Positions 54,627 to 64,000 are shown, numbered from the stretch's first letter. The stretch: DNA of 64,000 nucleotides from an uncultured Erythrobacter sp. (GCA_947501215.1 CANMUS010000002.1:62001-126000); one strand, 5' to 3'. A program made the numbers and translations. The notes: a model not told the origin generated them from the sequence alone.

Positions 54627-55571
54627 TCACAACCGCCCGAAACACCAGAGCAGGATGGATTTCTGGGCGTGGATACGGTTTTCCGCCTCGTCGAAGACCA
54701 CGGATTGCTCGCCCTCGAACACCTCCTCGCTAACCTCGTCGCCGACATGGGCGGGAAGACAATGGAGGAAACGGGCGTCCGGCTTGGCGTGCGCCATGAG
54801 TGCTGCATCGACCTGGAAGGGCAACATCGCCGCGAGCTTGTTGTGGACATGCTCCTGACCCATCGAGACCCACGTATCGGTGACCACGATGTCCGCGCCC
54901 CGCGCCGCTTGCGCTGCGTCCTGAGTCAGCGTCACCTGCGACCCCGCGGCGCGCGCCAATTCGACGAATTCCGCTTCGGGTTCGTAGCCTTGCGGCATGC
55001 CGACGCGGACGTTGAACTTGAACAGCGCCGCTGCCTCCAGGATAGAATGGAGGACATTGTTGCCATCGCCGAGCCAAGCAAGTTCAAGGCCGGGTAGCGC
55101 TTTGCCTTGCTCCACCATCGTGAGGAGGTCGGCGACGATCTGGCAGGGATGCGAGCGGTCGGTGAGGCCATTGATGACCGGCACGCTGGCGTGGTGGGCA
55201 AGTTCCTCGGCCTTGGCATGATCGTCGGTGCGGATCATGATCGCATCGACCATGCGGCTGAGTACCCGGGCTGTGTCGGCAATGCTTTCGCCGCGCCCAA
55301 GCTGGGTAGTGCCCGAGTCCAGTATCAGCGATGTGCCGCCGAGCTGGCGCATTCCAATATCGAAACTCACTCGCGTGCGCGTCGAATTCTTCTCGAAGAT
55401 CATGCCAAGCACGTGCCCTGCGAGCGGCGCGTCCGCGTCGGCCCTGCCCTTGGGCCAATCGCGCCGGGCAGCCTTGCGGTCCTGGGCGTCGGCCAGCATC
55501 GCGGCGATCGCATCGCCGCCCGCGTCGGACAGGTCGAGAAAGTTGCGCGGGGCTGCAGTCGGCTCGGCCAT
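54627..55571 (-). CDS. argF: Ornithine carbamoyltransferase
   Basis: A 314-residue transcarbamylase that makes citrulline from ornithine and carbamoyl phosphate. The carbamoyl-phosphate site is [23 protein letters not shown] and the ornithine-site motif [16 protein letters not shown] are conserved. Its ATG shares one base with the argD stop (TGATG), so translation is coupled. Confidence 0.96.
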   Translation of the reverse strand: MAEPTAAPRNFLDLSDAGGDAIAAMLADAQDRKAARRDWPKGRADADAPLAGHVLGMIFEKNSTRTRVSFDIGMRQLGGTSLILDSGTTQLGRGESIADTARVLSRMVDAIMIRTDDHAKAEELAHHASVPVINGLTDRSHPCQIVADLLTMVEQGKALPGLELAWLGDGNNVLHSILEAAALFKFNVRVGMPQGYEPEAEFVELARAAGSQVTLTQDAAQAARGADIVVTDTWVSMGQEHVHNKLAAMLPFQVDAALMAHAKPDARFLHCLPAHVGDEVSEEVFEGEQSVVFDEAENRIHAQKSILLWCFGRL

Positions 55572-56764
55572 CAGGCGGCCTCGGGCACCTGATAGCTCGC
55601 TGCACCGGCCGAGAGCTTGTCGAGGAATTCATCGAATTCCGCTTCGCCCGCCACCACCGGCGGCAGCACGCGCAGGGTGTTGTCGCCCGCGGCCACCGTC
55701 AGCAGCTGGTGATGATCGCGCAGGTGGACGAAGAACGGCCGGCTTTCGACCTTCATCTTGATGCCGAGCATCAGGCCTTTGCCGCGCACCAGTTCGAACA
55801 GGTCGGGATAATTACCGATGAACTGCTCGAGGCGCGCGCGCAGGCGCTCGCCCTTTTCGGTCACTTCGGCGAGGAATTCATCGTTCGCGACGGCTTCCAT
55901 CACCGCCGTGCCCGCCGCCATCGCTAACGGATTGCCGCCATAGGTCGAACCGTGCGTACCGAAGCCCATGCCGCGCGCAGCCTTCTCCGTCGCCAGGCAG
56001 GCGCCCAGCGGGAAGCCGCCGCCGATGCCCTTGGCAGTGGCCATGATGTCCGGCTCCACGCCGTAGTGCTCATAGGCATAGAGCTTGCCGGTACGCGCAA
56101 CGCCGCACTGCACCTCGTCGAACACCAGCATGAGATCGTGCTCGTCGCACAGGGCGCGCAGGCCGCTGATGAACTCCTGCGAGGCAGGACGAATGCCGCC
56201 CTCGCCCTGGATCGGTTCGACGAGGAAGCCGGCAGTCTTGTCGCTCACCAGCGCCTTCGCGCTCTCCAGATCGTCGAATTCCGCATATTGGAAGCCGGCC
56301 AGGAGCGGCATGAAGCCCTTGTGCATTTTCGCCTGGTTGGAGGCGCTGATCGTCGCCATCGTGCGCCCGTGGAAGGCATTGGTGAAAGTGATCAGCTCGG
56401 TGCGGTTCGCATCGCCTTCATCGTGCTGGTGATAGGCGCGCGCCGTCTTGATCGCGGCCTCGACAGCCTCGGCGCCCGAGTTGGTGAAGAACACCGTATC
56501 GGCGAAGGTTTTGTCGACGAGCCGCTGCGCCAGCGCTTCGCCTTGCGGGCTGCCGTAGAGATTGGAGACATGCATCAGCGTGGCTGCCTGCTGCTGGATG
56601 GCACCGATCAGCCCTTCGTGGCTGTGGCCGAGCAGGTTGACCGCAATGCCGCTCGCGAAGTCGAGATAGCGCGTACCGTCTTCGTCGATCAGATGGCAAT
56701 GGTCGCCGCGAACGGGGCGAACGCCGCAGCGGGGATAGACGGGCATCAGCGGGGTAATCGACAT
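55571..56764 (-). CDS. argD: Acetylornithine aminotransferase
   Basis: A 397-residue class III PLP transaminase of arginine synthesis. The Schiff-base lysine is in [15 protein letters not shown]. The motifs [29 protein letters not shown] and [14 protein letters not shown] are all present. The ATG at 56764 is just after GGAGG. It heads the argD-argF-hslO unit. Confidence 0.95.
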   Translation of the reverse strand: MSITPLMPVYPRCGVRPVRGDHCHLIDEDGTRYLDFASGIAVNLLGHSHEGLIGAIQQQAATLMHVSNLYGSPQGEALAQRLVDKTFADTVFFTNSGAEAVEAAIKTARAYHQHDEGDANRTELITFTNAFHGRTMATISASNQAKMHKGFMPLLAGFQYAEFDDLESAKALVSDKTAGFLVEPIQGEGGIRPASQEFISGLRALCDEHDLMLVFDEVQCGVARTGKLYAYEHYGVEPDIMATAKGIGGGFPLGACLATEKAARGMGFGTHGSTYGGNPLAMAAGTAVMEAVANDEFLAEVTEKGERLRARLEQFIGNYPDLFELVRGKGLMLGIKMKVESRPFFVHLRDHHQLLTVAAGDNTLRVLPPVVAGEAEFDEFLDKLSAGAASYQVPEAA

Positions 56765-56792
56765 GGGGCCTCCAGCGGGCATGGCTAAAATC

Positions 56793-56826
56793 GAAAGACA
56801 AATGGCGGCCCTTGCGGAACCGCCAT
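56793..56826 (-). terminator. Rho-independent terminator of the cold-shock gene
   Basis: On the minus strand ATGGCGG pairs with CCGCCAT, extended by two wobble pairs and a C-G pair (plus-strand 56802-56826), and is followed by TTTGTCTTTCG. It is 79 bp after the cold-shock gene stop and just before argD. Confidence 0.7.
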
Positions 56827-56904
56827 CTGCGTGTTTGCCAGCGATCTATTGCCTCGCGCGGCCCGGGTCAAACCGGATCGCGGCAGGCGTTCGCACTCCT
56901 GCCC

Positions 56905-57660
56905 TTACTCTTGGACGGGAACGAGGTTGACCGCCGAATATTTGCCGCGTCGGTCGACTTCGAGGTCGAACTCGTAGCGCTCGCCCTCGTCGATACCCGA
57001 CAGGCCCGAACGCTCGACAGCGCTGATGTGCACAAAGGCATCAGGCTGACCATCGTCGCGGGTCAGGAAACCGAAGCCCTTCATCGAGTTGAAGAACTTG
57101 ACCGTACCCGTCGCTTTTTCGCCGGTGAGTTCACGGCGCGGAGCGGCGCTCTTCTGCTCGACCGCGATGACATCGCCGACGACCTGGAGGTCTTGCGCCG
57201 AAACCTTGCCGCCGCGATCGACGAGGTTGAATTCCAGCTCCTGCCCTTCGGCGAGGCCTTCGAGGCCGGCACGTTCGACGGCGCTGATATGGACGAAGAC
57301 GTCCTCGCCGCCGGTTTCCTGCTGGATGAAGCCGAAGCCCTTCTGGCTATTGAAGAACTTCACCGTGCCTTTGCCGGTGCCGACGACCTGGGCGGGCATG
57401 CGGTTGAAACCGCCGCCACCACCACCGCCGCCGCCACGGTTGCCGCCGCCGAAGCCGCCACCACCGCCGCCGCCGCGATTGCCGCCACCAAAGCGGTCAC
57501 CGCCGCCTCCGCCGCCGAAGCGATCGCCACCGCCGCGATTGTCGCGGAAAGAATCGTGTGGAGCAAAGTCCGCCGGCGGGCCGCCGAACGGATCGAAGCT
57601 ATCCTCCCCAAAACCATCGCGCTTATCCCGTCCGCGACGGCGCCCTTTATCGTAACCCAT
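56905..57660 (-). CDS. Protein with two cold-shock domains and a Gly-rich N-terminus
   Basis: A 251-residue protein. Residues 1-85 form a basic, Gly/Arg/Phe-rich low-complexity part (repeats of [12 protein letters not shown] and GGGDRFGG). Two cold-shock domains follow. Each has the RNP1 motif ([16 protein letters not shown]) and the RNP2-like [10 protein letters not shown] or [10 protein letters not shown]. It should bind single-stranded nucleic acid; the RG-rich tail may add RNA affinity or phase separation. The ATG at 57660 is chosen because upstream residues are non-coding-like. Confidence 0.9.
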   Translation of the reverse strand: MGYDKGRRRGRDKRDGFGEDSFDPFGGPPADFAPHDSFRDNRGGGDRFGGGGGGDRFGGGNRGGGGGGGFGGGNRGGGGGGGGGFNRMPAQVVGTGKGTVKFFNSQKGFGFIQQETGGEDVFVHISAVERAGLEGLAEGQELEFNLVDRGGKVSAQDLQVVGDVIAVEQKSAAPRRELTGEKATGTVKFFNSMKGFGFLTRDDGQPDAFVHISAVERSGLSGIDEGERYEFDLEVDRRGKYSAVNLVPVQE

Positions 57661-57914
57661 AATTCGAACAGTACCTTCGTACAGCCAGTGTTCCTCAATC
57701 CCCGGCGCGTCGGCTGCCTTGCCACGCCGGACCGCGGAGGGTGCGCCCGCAGGGCAGCCCACCGCACATTTCGACACGCATAGCGCGAATCCGCGCGTCT
57801 TGCGAACGATTTAGCGTTTGGATGCCGTCTCGCGCAAAATTGTGACATTTTCGCATGCGCTTCTGCCACGTCGTTTCGCTTGCGCCCCCTCGGCCGACTT
57901 GGCATTGCGATGCC
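57661..57914. promoter_or_regulatory. Divergent promoter region between cold-shock and terC genes
   Basis: A 254-bp gene-free stretch with an AT-rich centre near 57800-57860 that must hold the promoters of both genes. The cold-shock gene probably has a long 5' leader here, as is usual for cspA-type genes. I find no clear -35/-10 or hairpin. Confidence 0.35.
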
Positions 57915-58733
57915 ATGGAAATCATGGCCCTCCTATCCGACCCCGCTGCCTGGCTCGCGCTCCTGACGCTGATCGCGCTGGAAGTCGTGCTGGGCATCGA
58001 TAATCTCATTTTCATCGCGATCCTCTCGAACAAGCTGCCCGAGCACCAGCAGCAGAAGGCGCGCCGCGTCGGCCTCGCGCTCGCGCTGATCCTGCGAATC
58101 GGCATGCTGATGCTGATCGGCTGGCTGGTGACGCTGCAGACCCCGATCTTCGATCTCGGCATCGTCGGACCGCCGGTCGAGGGCACGAACAAGGCCAGCT
58201 TCGAAACGGCGTTCTCCGGGCGCGACCTCATCCTGCTCGCAGGCGGCCTCTTCCTGCTGTGGAAGGCGACCAAGGAAATACATCACTCGATGGAGCCGGA
58301 GGACGACTCGGGCGATCTGCTGGACAAGACACCGGGCGTCGCCGCTGCTGCCACCGCGACTTTCGGGGCGGTCATCGTGCAGATCATCGCGATCGACTTG
58401 GTCTTCTCGGTCGATTCAATCCTCACCGCGGTCGGCATGACCGACGACATTCCGATCATGGTCGCCGCAGTGGTCATTACGGTCGGCATCATGATGGTTG
58501 CCGCCGATCCGCTGGCGAAATTCATCGAGAGCAACCCGACGCTGGTCATGCTGGCCTTGGCCTTCCTCGTTATGATCGGCCTGGTGCTGATTGCCGACGG
58601 CTTCGGCTTCCATGTGCCCAAGGGCTATATCTACGCAGCCATGGGCTTCTCGGTCGGCGTGGAAATCCTCAACATCGTCCAGCGCCGCCGCCGCGCAGGG
58701 CAACGTGCCGCAGCCAAGGGAGAAGCCGCATGA
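57915..58733 (+). CDS. TerC family integral membrane protein
   Basis: A 272-residue membrane protein with seven or more helices. The TerC family markers are LGIDNLIFIAILSNKLP in the first half and IDLVFSVDSILTAVGMTDD in the second, each with Asp residues inside a helix. Members are linked to metal (Mn2+) export and tellurite resistance. The ATG at 57915 gives the family N-terminus. It overlaps the next gene as ATGA. Confidence 0.9.
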   Translation: MEIMALLSDPAAWLALLTLIALEVVLGIDNLIFIAILSNKLPEHQQQKARRVGLALALILRIGMLMLIGWLVTLQTPIFDLGIVGPPVEGTNKASFETAFSGRDLILLAGGLFLLWKATKEIHHSMEPEDDSGDLLDKTPGVAAAATATFGAVIVQIIAIDLVFSVDSILTAVGMTDDIPIMVAAVVITVGIMMVAADPLAKFIESNPTLVMLALAFLVMIGLVLIADGFGFHVPKGYIYAAMGFSVGVEILNIVQRRRRAGQRAAAKGEAA

Positions 58734-59170
58734 CCGATTTCCGCAAGATCGACGAGGGGTTTTACGCCAGCCCGCAGATTTCCGTGGCCGACGTGTCGCA
58801 GGCAGCCGCCATGGGGATCGGCACCATCGTGAACAATCGTCCCGAAGGCGAGGCGGACGACCAGCCTGCAGGCAGCGACATCGAAGCGGCCACGAAAGCA
58901 GCCGGTCTGAACTATGTCGCGATCCCGATCGGCCATTCGGGTTTCAGCATGCCGCAGGTCGAAGCGATGTCGGAAGTTCTCGCCAAGGCCGACCGTCCCG
59001 TGCTCGGGTTCTGCCGCTCGGGCACGCGCTCGACCCTGCTCTGGTCGCTCGCTCAGGCAAAGCAGGGCCGAGATCCGGACGAGATTGCCGCAGCAGCGGA
59101 AGCCGGTGGCTATTCCATCGATCCCGTCCGCCCGACGGTGGACATGCTGGTGGGCAAATCCAGCGACTGA
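58730..59170 (+). CDS. DUF442 / TIGR01244 family phosphatase-like (sulfur transferase) protein
   Basis: A 146-residue protein of the Blh-type DUF442 family with a protein-tyrosine-phosphatase-like fold. The active-site loop is GFCRSGTRST (Cys and Arg). ISVADVSQAAAMGIGTIVNNRPEGE is the usual N-terminal motif. Homologues relate to sulfide or thiol metabolism. It is translationally coupled to terC. Confidence 0.85.
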   Translation: MTDFRKIDEGFYASPQISVADVSQAAAMGIGTIVNNRPEGEADDQPAGSDIEAATKAAGLNYVAIPIGHSGFSMPQVEAMSEVLAKADRPVLGFCRSGTRSTLLWSLAQAKQGRDPDEIAAAAEAGGYSIDPVRPTVDMLVGKSSD

Positions 59171-60592
59171 TCAGCGGCGATAATCGAGCGGCGGGTCGCG
59201 GTCACCGAGGAGGGACTGGTATTCATACCCTTCGCCCCGCTCCGCGATGAATTCCGCCTTCGCCTGTTCGCGCAGCTGCGGATTGGTGTAGAGCTCTACC
59301 GCCGCCAAGATCATGGCCTTGGCCGCCTGCTGCGTGCCCTTCGCACCATAGCTGTGGCCGCTGGCGGCAACCGCCTGCCAGCTGTGCGCGGCGGTCCCCG
59401 GAACCCATGTAGCGGTGCGGACGCTGACGGTCGGCACCGCGCGCGACACGTCGCCGACGTCGGTCGAGCCGTAACCGGTCTTCACCTCGAATTGCTCGAC
59501 CTCGCGCGCTTGCGACAGCTCGGGCGCGTCATCGCCGAAGGATTCGCGGATCTCGCGTGCCCAGGCGAGTTCTTCGGCGGTGTATTCGATCGGTTCGAGC
59601 TGGTTGAGCTTGTCCGTCATCATCCGCTGGAGCGATTCGAGCGGCAGGGTCGGATTGTTTCCGTGGATGATTTCCCAGTCGACATCCGTGCCGGTGCCCA
59701 TCGCCGCGCCCTTGGCCGCCGCCTCCAGCCGTGGCCACAGCGCGCGGACTTCGTCGGCATCGGAATGGCGCACGTAATAGAACACTTCGGCGAAATCGGG
59801 GACCACGTTCGGGGCCGCGCCGCCTTCGGTAATGACGTAGTGGATGCGCGTATCCATGCTGGTGTGCTCGCGCATCATGTTGACCATCATGTTCATCGCC
59901 TCGACCCCGTCGAGCGCGCTACGCCCGCGCTCCGGCGCTCCGGCAGCATGGGCGGACACGCCACGGAAGCGGAACTTGCCCGACCGGTTGGCGAGGCTCA
60001 TGCGCGAGGCAGCGGAATTGCGATCCGCCGGGTGCCAGTCGATCACGAAATCGGCATCGTCGAACAGGCCGGCGCGGGTCATATAGACCTTGCCCGAGCC
60101 GCCTTCTTCCGCCGGTGTCCCATAAAGGCGAACACGCCCCGGCGTGCCGGTCGCCTCCAGCCAGTTCCTGATCGCAATCGCGGCGGTGAGCGAACCTGCG
60201 CCGAACAAATTATGACCGCAGGCGTGCCCCGCATGCTTGCCCTCGATCGGATCACGATTGGGCGAGGTCGACTGGTTGATCCCCGGCAGTGCGTCGAATT
60301 CCGCGAGCAGTCCGATGACCGGCCCGCCACTGCCCCACTCGGCAACGAAGGCCGTCGGGATACCGGCAACGCCCGGCTGGATGGAGAATCCTTCCCGCTG
60401 CAATTCATCCACCAGCAGTCCGCTCGATTGCGTCTCGAGATAGCCGAGCTCCGCCAGCTCCCAGATTTCGCGGGCGACGCGGCTGGTGCGTTCGCTTTCG
60501 GCCTCTACTGCGGCGATGGGATCGGCCTCCTGCGCGGCTGCGGGCAGCGCGAACGTCATGGCGGTGGCGGCGAGTAGGACGGCGAATTTCAT
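59171..60592 (-). CDS. Secreted M20 family amidohydrolase
   Basis: A 473-residue metallopeptidase-family amidase with a signal peptide (cleaved after PAAAQ). It resembles AbgB (p-aminobenzoyl-glutamate hydrolase) and other M20 aminoacylases. The metal ligands are in KHAGHACGHNLFG, YGTPAEEGGSGK and VIDWHPAD. The dimerisation part begins at FRFRGVSAHAAGAPERGRSALDG. The ATG at 60592 has GGGAGATA upstream. Substrates may be N-acyl amino acids or folate fragments. Confidence 0.9.
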   Translation of the reverse strand: MKFAVLLAATAMTFALPAAAQEADPIAAVEAESERTSRVAREIWELAELGYLETQSSGLLVDELQREGFSIQPGVAGIPTAFVAEWGSGGPVIGLLAEFDALPGINQSTSPNRDPIEGKHAGHACGHNLFGAGSLTAAIAIRNWLEATGTPGRVRLYGTPAEEGGSGKVYMTRAGLFDDADFVIDWHPADRNSAASRMSLANRSGKFRFRGVSAHAAGAPERGRSALDGVEAMNMMVNMMREHTSMDTRIHYVITEGGAAPNVVPDFAEVFYYVRHSDADEVRALWPRLEAAAKGAAMGTGTDVDWEIIHGNNPTLPLESLQRMMTDKLNQLEPIEYTAEELAWAREIRESFGDDAPELSQAREVEQFEVKTGYGSTDVGDVSRAVPTVSVRTATWVPGTAAHSWQAVAASGHSYGAKGTQQAAKAMILAAVELYTNPQLREQAKAEFIAERGEGYEYQSLLGDRDPPLDYRR

Positions 60593-60658
60593 GCAGAATA
60601 TCTCCCTGGTCGGCGCATGCTTGCCGTAAAATCCGCCCCATGCCAAATCGGCATTTGC

Positions 60659-61066
60659 ATGACCCTGCCACCCGCCCTCCTGCAGTTTCTCGGTTCGCTT
60701 GCCGCAATCCTCGTGCTGGCCGCATTTGCGTGGCGGCTGAAGCTCGGCCCCGAGCCAAGGCTCGAGGATGAGAAGGCTGCATGTCGGGCCGCCGACGAGG
60801 CCGTCAGTGGGTTCGAACCCGTCGCAATCGGGCTGGACAGCGAGGGTCGCGGCGCCCTGTTACGCGATGTCGGGGGTCGGATCCTCCTGTTGCGGCCGCA
60901 TGGCTCCCACTTCGCCGGTCGTTTGCTAACCGATCGGGCAGACGCACGGGTCGGAGATGGCGTGCTCTTCGTAGACACGGCTGAGAAGCGTTATGGCACC
61001 GCCCGGCTCGCGCTTGCCGACGCTTCAGCTTGGATGCAGGCGATCGAAGCGATAAAGAAGCGCTGA
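60659..61066 (+). CDS. Hypothetical membrane-anchored protein
   Basis: A 135-residue protein with one N-terminal transmembrane helix (about residues 5-25) and a soluble domain of mixed beta pattern (EPVAIGLDSEGRGALLRDVGG). It resembles small proteins often found next to a fatty acid hydroxylase family gene in sphingomonads, and it is 2 bp upstream of one here. Function unknown. Confidence 0.7.
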   Translation: MTLPPALLQFLGSLAAILVLAAFAWRLKLGPEPRLEDEKAACRAADEAVSGFEPVAIGLDSEGRGALLRDVGGRILLLRPHGSHFAGRLLTDRADARVGDGVLFVDTAEKRYGTARLALADASAWMQAIEAIKKR

Positions 61067-61068
61067 TC

Positions 61069-62007
61069 ATGCCCGATCTCTCGCCCACCGAACTCGCCGT
61101 GCCCGGCTTTGTCGCGCTGGTCCTGATCGAAATGATCTGGGCCTGGCGCAAGCGGCGCGAAGCCTATGAGCCGCGCGACACGCTGACCAGCCTCGCCTTC
61201 GGTCTCGGCAGCACGGTCAGCGGACTGATCTTCGGCGGGATGTTCTTCGCGCTGTTCCTGTGGGTGTGGCAGTTCCGCCTGTTCGACATCGGCTGGAGTT
61301 GGTGGGCGTTCGCGCTGTGCTTCGTGCTCGACGATCTCAAATACTATTGGGTCCACCGCTTCGGCCACCGCGTACGCTGGTTCTGGGCGAGCCATGTGAA
61401 TCACCATTCGAGCCAGCATTACAATCTCAGCACCGCGCTCCGCCAGACCTGGACCGGCTTCATGACGCTGGGCTTCGCCTTCGCCCTGCCGCTGGTGCTG
61501 CTCGGCTTCCATCCGGGCATGATCGCGCTCGCAGGCGGGTTCAACCTGATCTACCAGTTCTGGATCCACACCGAGGCGATCGACAAGATGCCGCGCTGGT
61601 TCGAGGCGGTTATGAACACGCCGAGCCACCACCGGGTGCACCATGCGACCAATCCGCGCTATCTCGACCGCAATTACGCAGGCGTCTTCATCGTCTGGGA
61701 CAAGCTGTTCGGCACTTTCGAGCCCGAAGTGAAAGACGAGAAAATCCGCTACGGGATCGTCAAGCAGCTCGGCAGCTTCAACCTGCTGTGGGCTGTATTC
61801 CACGAGTGGATCGGCATCGCGCAGGACATGTGGCGCGCGCCCTGGGGCAGCAAGCTGGGCTATCTGCTGCGCGAGCCCGGCTGGACGCATGACGGCAGCC
61901 GCGAGACCAGCGACCAGATCCGCGCTGCCTGGCTCGCGCGACAGGCGTCGGATGCGGAACCCGTTTCATCCGAAAACCCGATTGCGGGCGAGGCCGAGGC
62001 TGCCTAA
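61069..62007 (+). CDS. Sterol desaturase/fatty acid hydroxylase family protein (second)
   Basis: A 312-residue membrane di-iron enzyme with histidine clusters HRFGHRVRW, HVNHHSSQHYN and TPSHHRVHHATN and four to five membrane helices. It is longer at the C-terminus than the protein at 30703-31551 and only distantly similar, so the two probably have different lipid substrates. A GMC oxidoreductase follows after 24 bp. Confidence 0.9.
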   Translation: MPDLSPTELAVPGFVALVLIEMIWAWRKRREAYEPRDTLTSLAFGLGSTVSGLIFGGMFFALFLWVWQFRLFDIGWSWWAFALCFVLDDLKYYWVHRFGHRVRWFWASHVNHHSSQHYNLSTALRQTWTGFMTLGFAFALPLVLLGFHPGMIALAGGFNLIYQFWIHTEAIDKMPRWFEAVMNTPSHHRVHHATNPRYLDRNYAGVFIVWDKLFGTFEPEVKDEKIRYGIVKQLGSFNLLWAVFHEWIGIAQDMWRAPWGSKLGYLLREPGWTHDGSRETSDQIRAAWLARQASDAEPVSSENPIAGEAEAA

Positions 62008-62031
62008 CCTCTCGAATCGAGAGGAGATATC

Positions 62032-63618
62032 ATGGATGAATTCGACGTGGTCGTCGTGGGCGGCGGTAGCGGAGGCAGCGCGGTCGCGGGCCGGCTGGCA
62101 GAGGCCGGCAAGCGCGTGTGCCTGCTGGAGGCAGGAGGGCGCAACAATACTGCCCTGATCAAGACGCCGGGCTTCATGCCCTTCCTCACGGACAAGTCGA
62201 ACTACCGCTACGAAACGGTGCCACAAAAGGGGCTGAACGGGCGCACCGGCTACCAGCCGCGCGGACGCGGGCTCGGCGGCTCCTCCGCGATCAACGCCAT
62301 GGTCTATATCCGCGGCAATAGCTGGGATTACGACAATTGGGCCGCGCTCGGCTGCTCCGGCTGGAGCTATGATGACGTGCTCCCCTATTTCAAACGCGCC
62401 GAACACAATGTGCGGGGCGAGGACGAATTTCACGGCGACGATGGCCCGCTGTGGGTCAGCGACCAGAAATGGCCCAACCCAGGCAGCCTGGCATTCGTTG
62501 AGGCCGCCGCGCAGTTGCAGCTCCCGCGCAATACCGATTTCAACGGAGCCACCCAGGCAGGGTTCGGCCTCTACCAAGTGACGCAGAAGGATGGCGAACG
62601 CTGGTCCGCCGCGCGCGCCTATGTCGAGCCGAAGCGGAAGTCGAAAAACCTCGACATCCGCATCGGCGTCACTGTCCAGCGACTGGAGATCACCGACGGC
62701 CGTGTCACCGGGGTGACCTATTCGGTCGGCGGCAAGGAGCGTATGGTCTCAGCGCGCGGAGCCGTGGTGCTCTCCGCCGGAGCTTTCAACTCGCCGCAGA
62801 TCCTGATGCTGTCCGGTGTCGGGCCGGCGGCGCACCTGCGCGAGCATGGGATCGAGGTGAAGCTGGACAAGCCCGCCGTCGGGTCGGACCTGCAGGACCA
62901 TATCGACTACGTCTCCAGCTGGGAAACGCAGAGCAAGGACTTCATCGGCGACAGCCTCGCGGGCACCGTGCGCATGGCCAAGGCCATCGTCGAGCACCGG
63001 CGCAAGCGTACCGGCATCATGACCACGCCCTATGCCGAAGCCGGCGGGTTCTGGAAGGTCATGCCCGATGCACCTGCACCCGACATCCAGTGGCACTTCG
63101 TACCCGCCATGCTGGAGGATCACGGACGCGAGAAGGTGAAAGGCCACGGCTTTTCATTGCACGCCTGCGTGCTGCGGCCCGAGAGCCGGGGCACCGTGCG
63201 CCTCGACAGCCGCGAAGCGAGCCACGCTCCGCGCATCGACCCGAACTTCCTCGACGACGACCGCGATATGGCGACCTTGCGCGAAGGCGTGCGGCTGTCG
63301 CACCGGATTGCGTCCTCGCCGAGCCTTGCGCGCTACGAGCCGAAGGACCGCTACGCGATCGACCTCGACGACGATGCGCAGCTTGACGAACTGATCCGCA
63401 GCCGCGCCGACACCGTCTACCACCCGGTCGGTACGTGCCGCATGGGCGCAGATGCCGACGCGGTAGTCGATCCGACGCTGAAAGCGCGCGGGATCGACGG
63501 GCTCTACATCGCCGATGCCAGCATCATGCCACGTCTCGTCAGCGGCAATACCAATGCCCCGAGCATCATGATCGGCGAACGCTGCGCCGACTTTGTGAAG
63601 GACGCGTTGGCTGCATAG
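62032..63618 (+). CDS. GMC family FAD oxidoreductase, choline dehydrogenase-like
   Basis: A 528-residue GMC flavoenzyme oxidising an alcohol. The FAD-binding motif VVVGGGSGGSAVAGRLAEAG begins at residue 7. GMC signature 1 is RGLGGSSAINAMVYIRG and signature 2 includes GAFNSPQILMLSGVGP. The active-site His and Asn are in YHPVGTCRMG and GNTNAPSIMIGE. Choline is one possible substrate; other alcohols are as likely. RBS GAGAGGAGATATC precedes the ATG. Confidence 0.93.
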   Translation: MDEFDVVVVGGGSGGSAVAGRLAEAGKRVCLLEAGGRNNTALIKTPGFMPFLTDKSNYRYETVPQKGLNGRTGYQPRGRGLGGSSAINAMVYIRGNSWDYDNWAALGCSGWSYDDVLPYFKRAEHNVRGEDEFHGDDGPLWVSDQKWPNPGSLAFVEAAAQLQLPRNTDFNGATQAGFGLYQVTQKDGERWSAARAYVEPKRKSKNLDIRIGVTVQRLEITDGRVTGVTYSVGGKERMVSARGAVVLSAGAFNSPQILMLSGVGPAAHLREHGIEVKLDKPAVGSDLQDHIDYVSSWETQSKDFIGDSLAGTVRMAKAIVEHRRKRTGIMTTPYAEAGGFWKVMPDAPAPDIQWHFVPAMLEDHGREKVKGHGFSLHACVLRPESRGTVRLDSREASHAPRIDPNFLDDDRDMATLREGVRLSHRIASSPSLARYEPKDRYAIDLDDDAQLDELIRSRADTVYHPVGTCRMGADADAVVDPTLKARGIDGLYIADASIMPRLVSGNTNAPSIMIGERCADFVKDALAA

Positions 63619-63623
63619 CAAAA

Positions 63624-63657
63624 CAAAAAGAGGCGGGATCGAAGCCCGCCCCTCTAG
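63624..63657 (-). terminator. Terminator between convergent GMC and TonB receptor genes
   Basis: GGCGGG (63632-63637) and CCCGCC (63645-63650) form a stem around ATCGAAG. On the minus strand it is followed by TCTTTTTG, a proper T-tract for the TonB receptor gene. On the plus strand only CTCTAGTTT follows. Confidence 0.8.
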
Positions 63658-63671
63658 TTTACTCGCGCCTC

Positions 63672-64000
63672 TTAAAACGACTGGCGCGCCGTTATGCCGA
63701 AGGTCCGCGGCGTGCTGACCCGATAGCCGAGACGCGCCCGGCCACCGCGCTCGCGGTCGAAGCTGAGCAGAGCATTCTCGTCGAGCAGATTGTTCACGTA
63801 GACAACCAGCGAGAAGCCCGAGTCGAAATCGACGCCTGCATTCAAGTTCACCAGATCGTAGGACGGCAGCAGCAGATCGACCGTGGTCGATGCGTCGGCC
63901 GGGGCTCCGCGGAACGGCAGGCCATGCACGAAGGTGCGCGGATTGTTCTCCTGGTCCGCCGGCTGCGTATAGCGATTGCCGACATGGCTGTAGGATGCCG
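63672..64000 (-). CDS. TonB-dependent receptor, C-terminal part
   Basis: The last 108 complete codons of a gene that begins beyond the window edge. The final strands of an outer-membrane beta-barrel are clear: PSYDLVNLNAGVDFDSGFSLVVYVNNLLDENAL, and the terminal RVSTPRTFGITARQSF ending in an aromatic residue, as needed for Bam insertion. This is typical of sphingomonad TonB receptors. The ligand cannot be told from this part. Confidence 0.88.
   Translation of the reverse strand, partial: ASYSHVGNRYTQPADQENNPRTFVHGLPFRGAPADASTTVDLLLPSYDLVNLNAGVDFDSGFSLVVYVNNLLDENALLSFDRERGGRARLGYRVSTPRTFGITARQSF

Noticed and set aside
60808-60822. T-loop-like sequence GGGTTCGAACCC suggesting a tRNA 3' half
   Set aside because: It lies inside a coding frame and has no matching acceptor stem, anticodon arm or D-arm around it.

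Overview
The window looks like a chromosomal segment of a GC-rich alphaproteobacterium of the Sphingomonadales, most likely Erythrobacteraceae (Erythrobacter, Qipengyuania or a relative). This is inferred from gene content: a dedicated acyl carrier protein overlapping a serine palmitoyltransferase gene (sphingolipid synthesis), a full-length CtrA and a DivK, a single-cysteine DksA, TonB-receptor and OmpA outer-membrane proteins, and an alphaproteobacterial gene transfer agent (GTA) cluster. No rRNA, tRNA or CRISPR array was seen.

Layout. 1-3.3 kb: end of rpoN, ctrA, an SLC13-like transporter. 3.3-12.3 kb: trmB, an aldehyde dehydrogenase/SDR pair, a class-V aminotransferase, maeB and mutS. 12.3-17.4 kb: small proteins, 3-hydroxyacyl-CoA dehydrogenase, cobalamin adenosyltransferase, gluQ, an HNH protein. 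17.4-20.5 kb: a small lipoprotein and the kynA-kynB-kynU operon (tryptophan to anthranilate). 20.5-27.3 kb: a solute-binding lipoprotein, PilZ, DksA, a Sel1-like protein, and a five-gene minus-strand operon with overlapping ends. 27.3-34 kb: divK, the acp-spt pair, an arginine-rich lipoprotein, OsmC, a fatty-acid-hydroxylase-family protein beside a Crp/Fnr regulator, an XRE/membrane module with an operator-like palindrome, and a DedA/VTT protein.

34.4-48.8 kb is the GTA structural cluster, co-linear with the Rhodobacter capsulatus GTA order (g1, g2, g3, g3.5, g4, g5, g6, g7 slot, g8, g9, g10, g10.1, g11-g15, then a DUF2793 protein). Four points stand out. The major capsid gene (g5) carries an internal deletion and frameshift. 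The head-stopper slot (g7) holds only about 48 codons. The distal-tail gene (g12) is 769 codons with a large N-terminal region that may be a sugar-binding or glycosidase-like barrel, while g15 is unusually short. Two copies of an intergenic repeat sit inside the cluster.

48.8-64 kb: OmpA, a Cu/Zn-SOD-like lipoprotein, queC with an MFS transporter, hslO-argF-argD, a two-domain cold-shock protein, TerC with a DUF442 phosphatase-like protein, a secreted M20 amidohydrolase, a second fatty-acid-hydroxylase-family protein, a GMC oxidoreductase and the 3' end of a TonB-dependent receptor gene.

The least explained signal is a family of stem-loop repeats at 1270-1428, 34076-34216, 39482-39725 and 42308-42566, with related hairpins at 13578-13771. 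Loops (ATCC, AA) and linkers are conserved while stems vary with base-pairing kept, which points to selection on structure.
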